This document shows, piece by piece, positions 49,000-60,652 of a stretch of 64,000 nt of DNA. The notes below the pieces were generated by a model. The model was not told the origin of the DNA, ran no database searches, and was given only the letters and a program-made list of their open reading frames with translations. The position numbers and the translations under genes were made by a program. Numbering within the stretch: position 1 is the stretch's first letter; every line of letters begins with the position of its first letter. This stretch comes from Hofstenia miamia (taxonomy: Eukaryota > Xenacoelomorpha > Acoela), in contig SCFE01000002.1 in NCBI GenBank assembly GCA_004352715.1, positions 4,582,954 through 4,646,953 on the forward strand, in the 5' to 3' direction.

Positions 49000-51746
49000 C
49001 TAGCTTGTCGACAGTATTATATGTAGAGATGGAATTATTACTAACTACGAATAAATTCTATTAAAAATTAATACTATACTAACACTTTTCATCGCCAGAA
49101 AAGAATTCATGTTACTATTTGAGCTTAATATATATATTTGTTTGATATACTGAACATTTTACAATGACTGTTTGGTTCTGTAAAAGTTTTTATGATTTTT
49201 AAGAAGATATTTGCTAGAACAAATTAATGCAAGTGAGAGCCTTTTAATGTAAAGATGTAATAACTCTCATAGTAAAATGGACTCAGGTGTCAGGATAACA
49301 TAAATCTTTTTGTTATCATTTACTTTCTTAATATATAAACATCAAAAGTTTTCGGCTAGAATGTCCACATCAGATATATAGTAATAAAAAATTACATGAA
49401 ACAAAAACTGTCGTCATTAAATGGAAATATTTCTTATATAATGAATATTAAATTGCCTCTGTGAACAATTAGAAAAAAATAGTTTGTTTATATAACTATT
49501 AATAAATGATAGTGTATGAACGTGAACCAATAATTTAGTTTAAAAATGTGCTACCTCTCATTTTTGAAGCGAATAGTTTGTTTCTACGTCTGCAGTTATT
49601 AACTTATGTGCGTATTTGAAGTTCAGACGAATCCAACTATTTTATATTAAAAAGTTCATACGCATTAAAATACATAAATCTTTCAAGGATTATTCCTACA
49701 GGTACGACAATACTGCTGATTTTCAATGTAGTTACTTTGATTGTCTCGATTAGCTTTATATATTAAATTAATGATATTTGAATATCATTTTTCCGATAAA
49801 ATCTCGGTTACTGACACTTATAATGATCGGAAATTGCAGCATCAGGTGCTGCATGAAGGAAATGGGGAGCGAATAAGTTATAAACTAGTTTCAGGTTTTT
49901 GGTGGAATGCTCATCAGCAATTATTAAAATACAATGCCAGACATATTACAAATAACAAAAATCCTCCTCCGCCTATTTTCATTCCTTTGCTGTTGCAGAG
50001 TTGTTGAGCAGGGATATTTGACTTCAACAAAATAAATAGCACCAATTTTCATACCCACCTCTATAATGCAAAAAACTGGATAAACCAGGATTGGCTTAGA
50101 AAAGGTTGACCTGCGTCAAACATATAATTTGTTAATTTTGTTTACAGAACGTACTGAAGAAAGCATTATATTGTAAAAAATGATAGTACCACGAACATCT
50201 TTGGAATACAAAGAAGTTAAATAGGGAGACCCAGCAAAAATCTACACAAAAAAATTTCCCAGTAAAACGAAGTCAACTTTTTGCATTTAATGATGATATC
50301 TTTGCAAAAAACAAAACTGAAGGAACATAACAATAGGCTGTCATTACTTAAAAATATAAAATCAACATACGCTTATTTTTAGTTGACATCTTCTGAAGAA
50401 ACAAAATTCCAAATAAGCAAAGAAAAGAATGGTAATGTCTTTGGATGACTACTTTAAATTTCTGGTTGTAAATTAATATAAAAGTCTTTCATTGAATGTG
50501 TGGTAATAATCAATTTAAAAGAGCGGTCTACAAGAGAATTTTCTTGGATTAATATAGAATTGTTCAAACGTAGAGACGTGGCGTTGTCACGGAAACGGTT
50601 GAACAGCCAATGATATCACTCAGAAAATAATTGTTTAACAAAATAATCCTTTCGAAATTTAACATGTCTTATATCAGCTCCCACCACTAATCGGTAAATT
50701 ATTGAAACAATGATGTGAAAAGAAATAAAATTAATAAAATTTTTATTATTAATAAAAATATATTACCACAAAATGATAATCTTTATTGGTCTACAAATCA
50801 ATTAAACATTATGAAATAATGCACAAAAATGGAATATTTTGCATTTTTCAAAGATTTTCTGTACAATATCTGTTTCTATAGATATTTAATTACTAGGAAA
50901 AACATTTGAGGAATCTGTAAATGCATATTGAATTTCCTGTATTACACGAAAGACTCAAAGAGAGTTTATAAAACGTTTTCAAGCCAGACTTAAATTTCAA
51001 TTTAATAATAGTGATGAATTTAGCTGTTTTCAATAAAAAGGGAGGGAAAGAAAAAAATCAATAAGTGCCAATTCTTTGTTGCATAGGAATGAATGCCTCA
51101 ATGCTTCGATTCACTCTTCAACATACATGTACTTCTACAAACCTATAACCGTCCCATATTTGTTTGTGGATATATTGACATCATTTATTAATTCAGAAAT
51201 AAATAACAAATGGGAAAGCAAGAATACATACAATAGTTTTAGGCCTGAATATACATCTAAAACGTTATTACGCCAAAGTAAATTTTCAAACAGTGTATTT
51301 CTGAAACGCCTAAAACAGTTAAGAACGTGTTTTCGTGGTCAACTATGATTCCTTGTTAATAGTTTAAATTGGTTATTAAAAAGTAAGAGGATTATTAATT
51401 CCAATATGACAATTGTTGCGGATTCAGTTAAATATAAAGCTTTCAATTACATCATGAGCAAAGACAATGGGCTGAGTTAATGAACTAAAATTTAAATTTT
51501 TCGTCACCATAGCGATAGAATGCCTTGCCACGTAAAGTATGTATACAAACCAAACCACTATCAAACAAAATTAACAGTTGCTTGAAAGAAGGAGAAAACT
51601 TGTAAAACTGCAAATGGCCAGCCCAATACAATGATTGATAAAGGGGAAGGTTACTTTACAGAGGCACACTTAGGATTTTTAAAGAACCCATAAAGTCGTC
51701 CTTGTGATTGTATATTTATCTAAAAAATGCATGTCTCAATACTCAC
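49000..51746. other. AT-rich non-coding stretch
   Basis: No gene is supported. Plus-strand frames at 49741-50007 and 51076-51348 match nothing recognised. If the exon at 51747-51932 belongs to a minus-strand gene, this is its downstream intron. Confidence 0.5.
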
Positions 51747-51932
51747 GCATGACATCTAAACTTATTTCTCTGAAACTGACGGTAGTTGATCTGCTGTAAG
51801 CGCGACATTTGTAGATTCCTTTATCACCAACTTTAGGTTTCATAATCATTAGAGAAGCATCACACTCATCACGACAATTTGGTACCATGTAAGGCATTTT
51901 CGCCTTCGGGAAGCCTAAATATTTCTGCATGA
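51747..51932 (-). CDS. Internal exon encoding the C-terminal half of an immunoglobulin-like domain
   Basis: On the minus strand the exon runs from TTAG|TC (51933-51934 is the acceptor AG) to ATGC|GTGAGT (donor at 51741-51746). It is 186 bp and phase 1 at both ends, the symmetric arrangement usual for exons of extracellular modules. It reads MQKYLGFPKAKMPYMVPNC, DASLMIMKPKVGDKGIYKCR and STTVSFREISLDVM. KVGDKGIYKC is the F-strand DxGxYxC signature with its tyrosine corner; the G strand follows. The first domain cysteine is not where expected, since NCRDEC is only about 20 residues away, so it probably lies in the preceding exon. The protein is likely a secreted or cell-surface Ig-superfamily member such as an adhesion molecule or receptor. 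The family cannot be told from one exon. Confidence 0.72.
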
Positions 51933-52372
51933 CTAAGGATAGTAAAATATTACATAAACTACACTGAAAACAATGCAAAATTTCAAAAATCTGACATGTT
52001 TAAAATATATTCTTGAGTTTCCTTCAGTATGCAGTAATTAAAAACTTAAAAAATTCTTTAAAGAAGTAAAACTGAAAATTAATTACAAATATCAGTATAT
52101 TCATTTTAACAAAATAAAATATTAGGCAAACGTGATAAATTTACTAGAAATACATAAAAAATGTAACTTCATATATCCACTGAACTTTTTTATTGAATTT
52201 ACTTGATACTTCGCGGAATTTTAGTAGTTTATATTTTTTTTAATGATAAGCCGTTGAAACTTTTTTTGGCATGCGCAATTTCCTCACTTAAATCAAAATT
52301 ATGAAAAATTCTGAAAGAAATTATGATTTTCTACAGAATAAATTTGATCACAATGCCCATTTGATATTACAG

Positions 52373-52443
52373 GTAACTGATAGGGCTGTCTTGAAGAACG
52401 ATGAAGTACCCGTGTGCATATTTTCCAAAAATACGAAAACATT
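52373..52443 (+). other. Weak candidate exon on the opposite strand
   Basis: ATATTACAG precedes and GTAAGTG follows a 71-bp open stretch reading VTDRAVLKNDEVPVCIFSKN. The donor is strong, but the acceptor lacks a good pyrimidine tract and no partner exon was seen. It may be chance. Confidence 0.15.
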
Positions 52444-55400
52444 GTAAGTGAAATAAAGTTCCTAACTTTCGCCGCACCTGAAAGCAAACTGCAATTTATG
52501 AATGCTTAGATTTGATTTGTTTGAAATTCAGTTTATGTGACGACTAATTTTTATATAATCTGTTCTGTATTCATTTCATCGATTAATTATAGAATCAAAA
52601 GATAGAAGAATATCAGAACAGAAAAAAAAATTCTATGAAGCTTCATGTTTCAATATTGAGGATTGGCAAAAACTATATCCGAATAAAAATGAAATCTTAT
52701 AATGCTTTAGCACTTTTCCAATATTCTCTGCCAACGAGTTTTATAGGTTTAAACAACATCTGTTGGACTATAGTATTATGTAAATACTAGGACAACAACT
52801 TCTCTGTTCGTTGAGAAATATTGAATGAAGGATTTCATAAGAAATTTGTGGGCTTGTGGATAATGGGCAAGCCCAAATGTTTTAGTAGAAGGGAATTACA
52901 ACACATATAGAAACCAATCCAATTAATCAAGGAGTTTAATGTTGTAAATTGGCTCTTCTATTTAAATCATACGAAATTCTTTTATCACAGAAAGAATTAG
53001 GCGCCAGTAATTCTGAAACCAACAAAAGCGAGTAAGTGACAGAGTTAATTGAAATTAGTTGTGAGCATTAATTTTTATACTTAACTGTAAGGTCACTTTC
53101 ATGATATGTGAAATAAATTGAGGAATAAAGCATCGATTCGTACTCGAGGCAAGGAAAAGCGAAATTTTAACAGGTTGCTGTAAAATTGTCGTTAACAAGT
53201 CAAAGACCATAGAGGTTTAAAATCCTTTGATATTGCTTTGAGTCTAGGCTATGTCTAAGGCAACAGTTAACAACTGGTGCTTTATGCAATAAATTCATTA
53301 AAAATTAGATCGATTCTTTTTTCACTTATTTAAATGCGACATGTGCATAATTGAATGTATGCTCGCTTGGGAATTTTACGAAAACGAGCTGCTCAAAAGG
53401 CAAGTGATGTTTTAAATATAATAAGATTACGTTGGAATAGAGTACAAGTCAGTCACTATATTCCATTAAAGCTAGACAGGCAAAACACTTAGGCATATGA
53501 ATTTATCAATTTTAATATTTAAAATACCGAGATATCCCCTCCTGCTATTTGCGGAAGTTACGTCCCTTCACCCAATGCAAATCCCCAAAATCCGCGTGTG
53601 ATTAATGAAGTTATAAAACGTCTAGGTGCAACAACAGTTATAACATACAGCATAGTAATAACTGGAAATTACGAACATTGATAGCTTAGAATAATATACC
53701 AATTAGAGTAATAAATTGTTTAAGCGATACAAAGATTTCAGAAATTATACAGAAAACACTTTATGCGGAAATTATAAACTACCAATGGGTTTATAGTGCA
53801 ATGTATAAAAATCAATTTAACTGAATCAAATTATAGAGAACCCTAAAAAGTATTTAAAAAACATTAAAAGGCAATCGATTAAATTGTAAAAAATGAAGCT
53901 AATTCAACTATATACCGCTTTCAAAAGGCTCATTATAGGATCAATTGGCCATGTGTTGCTGCTAATGTCGTGCGCTGGAGGTTGCATGAGATGTATCATA
54001 GCTGCAGCGTTGATATTTGAAGAGAATTATGTATTGACATTTAAGGAAGTGATGGTAGAAGAAGTAAGGAAACTATTTTTCAAAACATATTCTAATTTCC
54101 AACTAAAATCTACAGAAAGATTTGTGTCCTGCAGTGCATTAAGTTTCTCAAAAAACTGCCATCTCGTGTCACATTTATCAATTTGATTAGCAATCTCATG
54201 ACAGCGTAATCCGTACGCAAATTACAATAAAATTATTTTCCAAATTCTAGACTTGCTTAGCAAAACATTAATTTAAAATTTATATTAAGTCTAACTTTGT
54301 AAGAGCTACAGAAAGTTATTTAATAATGCAATGCAGGATGTTTTAAATACTTTCATTTTTCAAAATACTAAATCAGTGTAATTATAAAATTTAGTAAGAA
54401 ATAAATCATTACAGAATCATTAAAACAGTATTTGACTCAGTCTCTAAACTTCACCGTGGAGAATTTTTTCAAACTTATTAAGCTTTTTTAAATTCATAAA
54501 GTGATTTTTATATTGAAAACGAAAAGAAAATTTGTCCACAGAAAGGTTACAACAGGATTGCTGGGCCACTATTCGGTTTAAGATTTTTGAGTCAGAAGGA
54601 AGACGCCAGGTAGCAAAATGCGTATCAAATGTTGCACAATTATTGAACAATTTGGTAACCTCATTCTTATAAAATCGTGTTTCCAGCGAAAGCATTTTGA
54701 CATTTTCTTCGTTGTTTTATCAATAAGATGTCATTTGTCCATACAATCCGTAGACCTAACTGTAACTGCCTATATAATCAATTGACCCTGCGAAACTGCA
54801 TGTAAACTCTCTGCAGCTGGAAATTCAGCATTGAATTCAATAATAGAAGCACAAATTAGGTCATGAAATACGTTTAATAAGCTTCAATTTTGACTCAGTT
54901 CAAATCAGGGTGCTTGAGTACAGAGAAAGCTGATGCGTGAAAATAATATTCGGGTATTTTTAGAAATACTGTAGATACCTCTGGAAAGGTGCCTGCCTGC
55001 ACACAAGAATGGCAAGGATAACCGGTGTTAATAAATCATAATTTTATTCTTCTATTATTAGTTTGCTTAACAATGCACGATTGTTATTAGGTTCAACAGG
55101 TCACCTATTTTGCAAAATTTGTAACACATTACACGGCTAAAAATCTCAGCAAATTACAAACCTGAAGGGCTATGTGTTACCTCTCATCACATTCCAAAAT
55201 TTGCATTTGCATTCTACTGTCAAATGAATTTTACAATGTTTCTAGTAGAGAGTTTGTTTTTTGTCTTTTAACTAATATTAACCATTCTAAGGTCAACCAA
55301 AAGATATCTTGTAATCGGCGCCTGTAGCTAAAAATATTGAAGAATACGCTTTTGGTATATGCGATTCCAGTTTGCTAATGATTTCAAAATATTTTAGTTA

Positions 55401-55680
55401 CAAACGGAGTTGAAGGTGAGGTGTGGCATTGCGGGGGTATATTATTAGAGCAGCGTCAGGTGAATTAGAATAAAAATGGCCTTATAAATGTAAATCTAAA
55501 TTGGACAAATAAAAAGAGTAAAACGGATAGACAAATAAATTGAAGAGTTAAAGATTTAATATACGTCATCATTTGCCTATAAACAACATTTGCTACATTC
55601 ATAAATAATGACTGAGTTAGTTTACGTGGATTTCATGAACAGAAAACAACTACAGGTATTAATATAGAAGAAAAAGTAGG
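52444..55680. other. AT-rich non-coding stretch
   Basis: No gene is supported. Two open frames (53893-54186 plus, 54444-54695 minus) have mixed composition, but neither shows a known domain or convincing splice sites. If the Ig exon is real, this could be its upstream intron. Confidence 0.45.
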
Positions 55681-55699
55681 TAGAATTTGAATAAACGCA

Positions 55700-55860
55700 A
55701 AATGCGACTGTGTGATCCCGTTGAGGCACGCATTTATGCATAAGCACGACGACATTGACCTTGCGCACGACGTGCCTTAACGAAAATTGGGGCTATTTAC
55801 AGATAAAAAAATGGTTCTGGTCTAGTTTTCACTGCCATGGACATTAGACCACCTTGTTGT
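55700..55860. other. GC-richer island with AGGCACG / CGTGCCT inverted repeat
   Basis: AGGCACG (55724-55730) and CGTGCCT (55771-55777) are inverted copies about 40 bases apart in a locally GC-rich patch (AAGCACGACGACATTGACC). It has no coding signal. It could be a regulatory or dispersed-repeat fragment. Confidence 0.3.
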
Positions 55861-56284
55861 CTAAACATTAGGTATAAAAAGAATTGGAAAGATCTGATAA
55901 AAATGTTGTTTTCATTGAGCAAAAGTCAATAGTTTTATGTACTTCAAGCGAGCAAAAAGATTTTATGATAAATTTTCACCATAAAAGGGGAGCACATTTA
56001 ACCATAGCTGTGTCCATATCGTAGGATTTTCAAATTCTCTATTAGACTTGCGATAATTGATTGAAAATGTGGATAAAACAACTTGTATCTTTACAGATAT
56101 TCTGTGCTGTTTAGGGTTATTAACCCATACCAGATCCAATGTCTTAATCTTCATGTAAGCTGATAATTCCATTAAATTCTACATTGGAAATCAAGTGTGT
56201 TTCTTAAATGTTTTAAGGAAGATTACTAATTCTTGGATTAAAGAACTCGACTCGATGAGAAAATTACGTTCAGAGCACTACATA

Positions 56285-56762
56285 CAGGTTCGTTATAAAG
56301 TAGCTAGGTATTTCGATGGTTAATAACTGACCAGTATGAAACTAAATCATAACACACACATATTTATTTTAAAAAAAAGAATGTGGATTTACTTAGCATT
56401 ATTGTTTTAGCTTGTTCGAATTATGGAGTCTGTGCAAAATCGAGTGGAAATTGTCAATCAATTTTATGAGAATGGAGAATCACATACAGAAACTATGCAA
56501 AGAAAATCTTTTTACTTTATAAACCTGATGAAGAAATTTGAAGATGTAGGCAGTGTCTTAGATCAGTCTAAAAGTGGTAGAACATCACACTCCATTTAAT
56601 CTATAAAGCAGTGTAAAACATGGTTATTGAATGGACATATTGAATATATTAATCTTGCGTGTTTATAAAATCCCAACCCTGTTTCAATTAAATACAAAGT
56701 TTGAACTTTTCTGTCAAATCTTATGTTTTCATGAAATACCTAGCTACTTTATAGCCAACCTG
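56285..56762 (+). mobile_element. Internally deleted mariner-like element, 478 bp
   Basis: The left end CAGGTTCGTTATAAAGTAGC continues TAGGTATTTC. The right end read inward is CAGGTTGGCTATAAAGTAGC followed by TAGGTATTTC. Only two of 30 positions differ. TA flanks both ends (56283-56284 and 56763-56764). It contains both ends of a transposase frame but no catalytic core. It is a different family from the element at 28 kb, with unrelated terminal repeats. Confidence 0.92.
56423..56668 (+). pseudogene. Transposase relic: N-terminal HTH plus C-terminal tail
   Basis: The frame starts MESVQNRVEIVNQFYENGES and continues through LMKKFEDVGSVLDQSKSGRT, the helix-turn-helix and GRP-type linker of mariner-like transposases, to a stop at 56597-56599. 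In the same frame beyond the stop is WLLNGHIEYI, the usual (G)HIEHI-type C-terminus. About 250 residues including the DDD/E triad are missing between them. Confidence 0.85.
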
Positions 56763-56999
56763 TACATTAAAAGCTTTGGAAAGAGTTTTAAGTGAAGAGT
56801 GCATTATTGGCTGGACCTTTGGGTTTACTACATGATATTGAAGAATTGAATGAAACCTTTAAACATTTATAAGTGCATATGAACTCTACAGATCCTTGCT
56901 TAAACTCATTTCCACACCTTAACTGATTAATTATCAAAATATCTCCGATATATACATTAGTAATGAAAAAATTAAAATCTTTGCTATAAAATTCACTTC

Positions 57000-57177
57000 G
57001 ATTTTGCCTGCTTTGAAACTAGCAATCTAAATTTGACAGTGCCGTTTGCAAAAATGCAAGCCGAAATTGGTCAGCAAGCAAATAGCGGTTGTTAATTTTC
57101 AAATCAGACAAAATGGAGCCGTTTTCAACGACACCTTCGCACTTTCCGCTCTATTAGGTTTAACAAGCGACAGAGCG
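57000..57177. other. GC-richer island, left part
   Basis: This block stands out from its surroundings (GAGCCGTTTTCAACGACACC, AGCGACAGAGCGCCG). The plus strand after TTGACAG stays open for about 50 codons and begins CRLQKCKPKLVSKQ. The first six residues recall the second zinc finger of nuclear receptors, but the following residues do not fit, so I do not call an exon. Confidence 0.25.
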
Positions 57178-57243
57178 CCGTCGCACAAATCAACTCCTCA
57201 AAAGCATTGACTTTTAAATGCAGGAGAATTGATTTTGCACGCC
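57178..57243. other. Imperfect hairpin of about 65 nt
   Basis: The left arm AATCAACTCCT pairs with AGGAGAATTGATT (two-base bulge). An inner GCATT / AATGC stem encloses an 8-base loop. The outer arms GTCGCACAAATC and GATTTTGCACGCC add interrupted pairing. Size and shape would suit a pre-microRNA or a small foldback element. There is no sequence-family evidence for either. Confidence 0.3.
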
Positions 57244-57582
57244 TCAATATTTAAGTTCGAAAATTTAAATTTGCTCTCGTTAAAATTCTAATTACTTATT
57301 TAGAATTGACTTATTTACAATAGCAGCAAAATTAACAAATCCGTTACATTGCATAACGTCCGGTGAGAGACAAAAGAATCACTATCGAAGGTCACAGAAG
57401 TTAGTCAATCTTCACCGTAGATAATCTTTTAGTCTTGAGTTCAACGGGAAGACATTCCCTCCTTGAGAATATACAATTCATTGAAAGAAGGCACCCATTG
57501 CAATTCTTCAAAATAGGATTTCAAATATATACAAAGATTTCTGCTATATATGCATAGCAGAAATCCATTTTAAATTATTCTC

Positions 57583-57623
<41 letters not shown>

Positions 57624-59779
57624 TACGTGAATTTAATTGCTACAAAGAATCAATGAAAGCTGAAACTTCAAAAATTTTTGTCAGCAATGAAATGGATTTC
57701 ATGAGTATAAACTTAAACCCAATCCTTTTTTGTGTGAAGAATCTCACAAATCATAACTACTTTTTGAAAAATATGACATTTTTAAAACTTGCAAATAAAT
57801 ATTTTATATTTTTTGGTAAAAATTTCAACCGCCCTATCAAAACTTTTCTAGTATCACGTCTGGTTTACTTCATATGCTTCGATAAAATTCTGAACTATCT
57901 TGATAAACAAAAATGCGATTGCGGATAAAATTTCAATGTTTTTTATAAAAATGCTGCGTCCCAATATTGCTTTACAAAAGACCCAAGGTAACTTTATTAC
58001 CACGTTAGAAAAATGTCAAAAATCAGAAGAACAAATGATGAAAAGGCATGCGTATTGAAACAATTAGGGGAATGCTAATTAGTGATAGGCGTTCGAAACC
58101 TGTTGCCAATGTTCTTATTGCACTGCATCTGTCTGCCTGCAAAGAATATTGCATGTAGTTGCTAATTTTAGACAAAGTGTGTTATATATTATGACATGCT
58201 ATACTCTCACATGCAAAAATTACAAAAAATGAGTGCATCGTTAAATTATACTACATGTAATTATATTCCTCAATAACAACAAGGATCTTCAAGCTTGTGG
58301 AGAGCCTGATCGAAAGAGACTTGACGAATAATCTTGCGACTGTTATTGAAAAAATGATTGAAGGGATTACTTGAACTAAAGACCCCTAAGAGTAGTTACG
58401 ACAACACTCTGGAGCCAATGCATCGAGATTATAATTAGTTACCCAACTTTACAGAAAAAGAGATAAAGACTGGAGAATCAAAGTCCATTCGCGATATAGT
58501 GATTGACTGAAGCTCCATTAATAAATATTTAGATTCTTTTTCGCGATAGTGCCTTTCTCGAATGTCGCCTGTAATTGAAAACCATCCGTATTCCAAAAAA
58601 TATTTTAAAGATTAACCCTTTTAAGGATTGTTCTAATCTAAGGGGTTTTCACAAAATTCGTTAATGATATCGCACATGAAAAAATACCGACAGTTGTTTA
58701 TGATTTGAACAATATTTGCAAAACCAGTCTTATATACAGCTTACCAAAATAATGTAATTAAGTATGTATAAGTAATAAAATTTATATGGAACTTTTAAAA
58801 CTGTTGCAAAGTTTGAGACGTTTTCAAAATAAAATTTTGGGATCGGTGATATAAAACTATGCTAAAATACATTGAGAATCCCTCGCGTTAATTAGCTCAA
58901 AATTGCATACTAATTAGCATAATGCTTTTCACTGTTTTTTCAATATTTTATTAGGCAGCTAACCTTAATTTATCGCAACAAAACCTAACCAATTTTAATT
59001 AATTAAATTTCACTTTATTGTAATAAATTGCTCAGCGGAACAATGAGAAAATATCAATTTAATAATGTTCCCCCGTTTATAATATCATCAATATTCATTG
59101 TATTCTTTATTTCAGAATTAATACAATAACAGAAACTTACAGAAAACATTTTAAATTTGAGGACTAATATTTGCAGCATGTGACGGCTGCTTCACTAATT
59201 AAAACACATGAATTTATAGATATTTTCTTCAAAACATTTCATTGCTAGTATTCTTACAAAATCGAATAACGAATAATAGACATTCAATTTAAAAATTATG
59301 GAACAAAAATTGAAGGGAGGGGGGCTAAAAGCATAAAACATTGCAATTATCTCATTTCATCAATAGATATCTATATCCTAAAACGAATCGCTCAAATGAA
59401 AAAAGATTTTACAGATCATGATTGCAGAATTAACTAGATTTCTTAATTTATAGTAAAATGATAAAGTAGAGAACTAAATGCACAAATTAGTTGTTTTTTG
59501 TGGTAATTTGTAGAAACTATTTTAACCCTATTTCTACTAGTGTTACTTTTAAGAAACAATAAGATTTTTTCACATTTGTGAACAATTTTATCCAAGACCG
59601 TTAAGAAATATTGACATTTCTATGTGGTTGAACCCGCTCATACAATAATGCTGGTTTGTTTTAAAACATTTTCGAGCCTGAAATGAGAAATCCAATTTTC
59701 ATAAAAATATTCAAACTATTTTCATACCTACATGTAATGTACAGATAAAGAGTCGGGTAATGCCCATGGAAGCAACAAA
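57244..59779. other. AT-rich non-coding stretch with (AT)n at 57583-57619
   Basis: No gene is supported. A TTAACCCTTTTAAGG word near 58616 looks like a TTAA-type element end, but no partner was found. Confidence 0.5.
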
Positions 59780-59960
59780 AACCCTAAAATATTTTGTTTT
59801 TTTGAGAAAAACAATGTGGACCCCGCTCAGGCACACCGTACGCAAAGTCAGAGGTTGTCGCGTTCTAGAACGCATTGGGCGGGAAACTCTCACTTCGCAC
59901 AATGGCCCACCTGTACGGGATGGTGCCAGAATGCAAATTAAAGTCGAAAAATAAAGTGTG
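59780..59960. other. GC-rich island with a 14-bp palindrome, possible dispersed repeat
   Basis: This patch is open in at least one frame on each strand. The minus-strand frame (59711-60106) is the longest gap-free frame in the window, with SRTGGPLCEVRVSRPMRSR in the middle. It holds the perfect palindrome GCGTTCTAGAACGC (59860-59873). I cannot name a family. It could be a repeat fragment, a CpG-containing regulatory region or an exon. Confidence 0.3.
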
Positions 59961-60081
59961 CTGTTTTCAGATTTTACATATAGCCCCTTTAAACTTATTT
60001 GAGGAAACCACAGATCTTGAAAAAGTCCTAGTAGAAATAGAATAAACCATTTTGGTATTTTTCGAAAACTATAACAATTAA

Positions 60082-60648
60082 CCCTAGAACGGCCAAGGTT
60101 CTGCACACCCTAAAACGGCCAAGGTGTGATCAATTGATAACAATTTATTTTTCTCTGTAAAAATGAACGAAACAATGCGAAATGGATTCTCTTTTTTCAA
60201 GAAAGTAATTTCAACAAAAATGTTTTATTGTCCACTGCATTTCGAGCACTGTGGCCTGGAATGTGCACCACGGACGGGTTCACGACAATAATTGCAACAA
60301 ATCTTTGAAAGTTGCAGTTTTTCCGGGCCTTCCAGACTCCTTGCAAAGGCAGCACCAAACTCGATTTGATAGCTGAGTTGAGTTATCTGTGGATGTGGCT
60401 GGAGATATTCCAAGTTGTTCCTGGCCGCACATACTAATCGTGCGAATCTTGAGACATACATCTTTTGCTTCTGTGCGCGCGTGCGACGTTTGTTTTTGTG
60501 TATATGTAAGAATATTGGAAAAAGTATTTCATGATTCGATAGTGTATATCCATAAAGTAAAAGTTACTAACTGTAAAGTCTCACACCCTTATACTTCTAA
60601 ATAAAATTTAAACTTTTTTTCAAGGGTGATCAATTGATCGTTCTAGGG
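60082..60648 (-). mobile_element. piggyBac-like element remnant (TTAA-flanked, 567 bp)
   Basis: The left end CCCTAGAACG and the right end read inward as CCCTAGAACG are identical over 10 bp. Exact TTAA lies on both sides (60078-60081 and 60649-60652). The left end is repeated internally as CCCTAAAACGGCCAAGG. GATCAATTGAT(C/A) occurs near each end (60128-60139 and 60628-60639), and the right copy is a perfect 12-bp palindrome. The interior encodes a cysteine-rich transposase C-terminus on the minus strand. Confidence 0.88.
60225..60461 (-). pseudogene. piggyBac transposase C-terminal zinc-binding fragment
   Basis: The frame ends with LQLSKICCNYCREPVRGAHS and then QCSKCSGQ before the stop. The paired C-x2-C motifs at the extreme C-terminus are typical of piggyBac-family transposases. 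No catalytic motif is present, and the upstream part does not align with anything I recognise. Assignment relies on these motifs together with the TTAA-flanked inverted ends around it. Confidence 0.6.
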
Positions 60649-60652
60649 TTAA

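Noticed and set aside
52373-52443. Plus-strand 71-bp stretch as a confident exon
   Set aside because: The donor is good but the acceptor is weak, and there is no partner exon; listed only at low confidence.
57050-57200. CRLQKC after a TTGACAG acceptor, reminiscent of a nuclear-receptor zinc finger
   Set aside because: The residues after KC (KPKLVSKQ) do not follow the VGM pattern and the upstream half of the finger is absent. Six residues are too few to claim.
58614-59535. TTAACCCTTTTAAGG and TTAACCCTATTTC as ends of one element
   Set aside because: Both are in the same orientation, so they cannot be the two ends of one inverted-repeat element.
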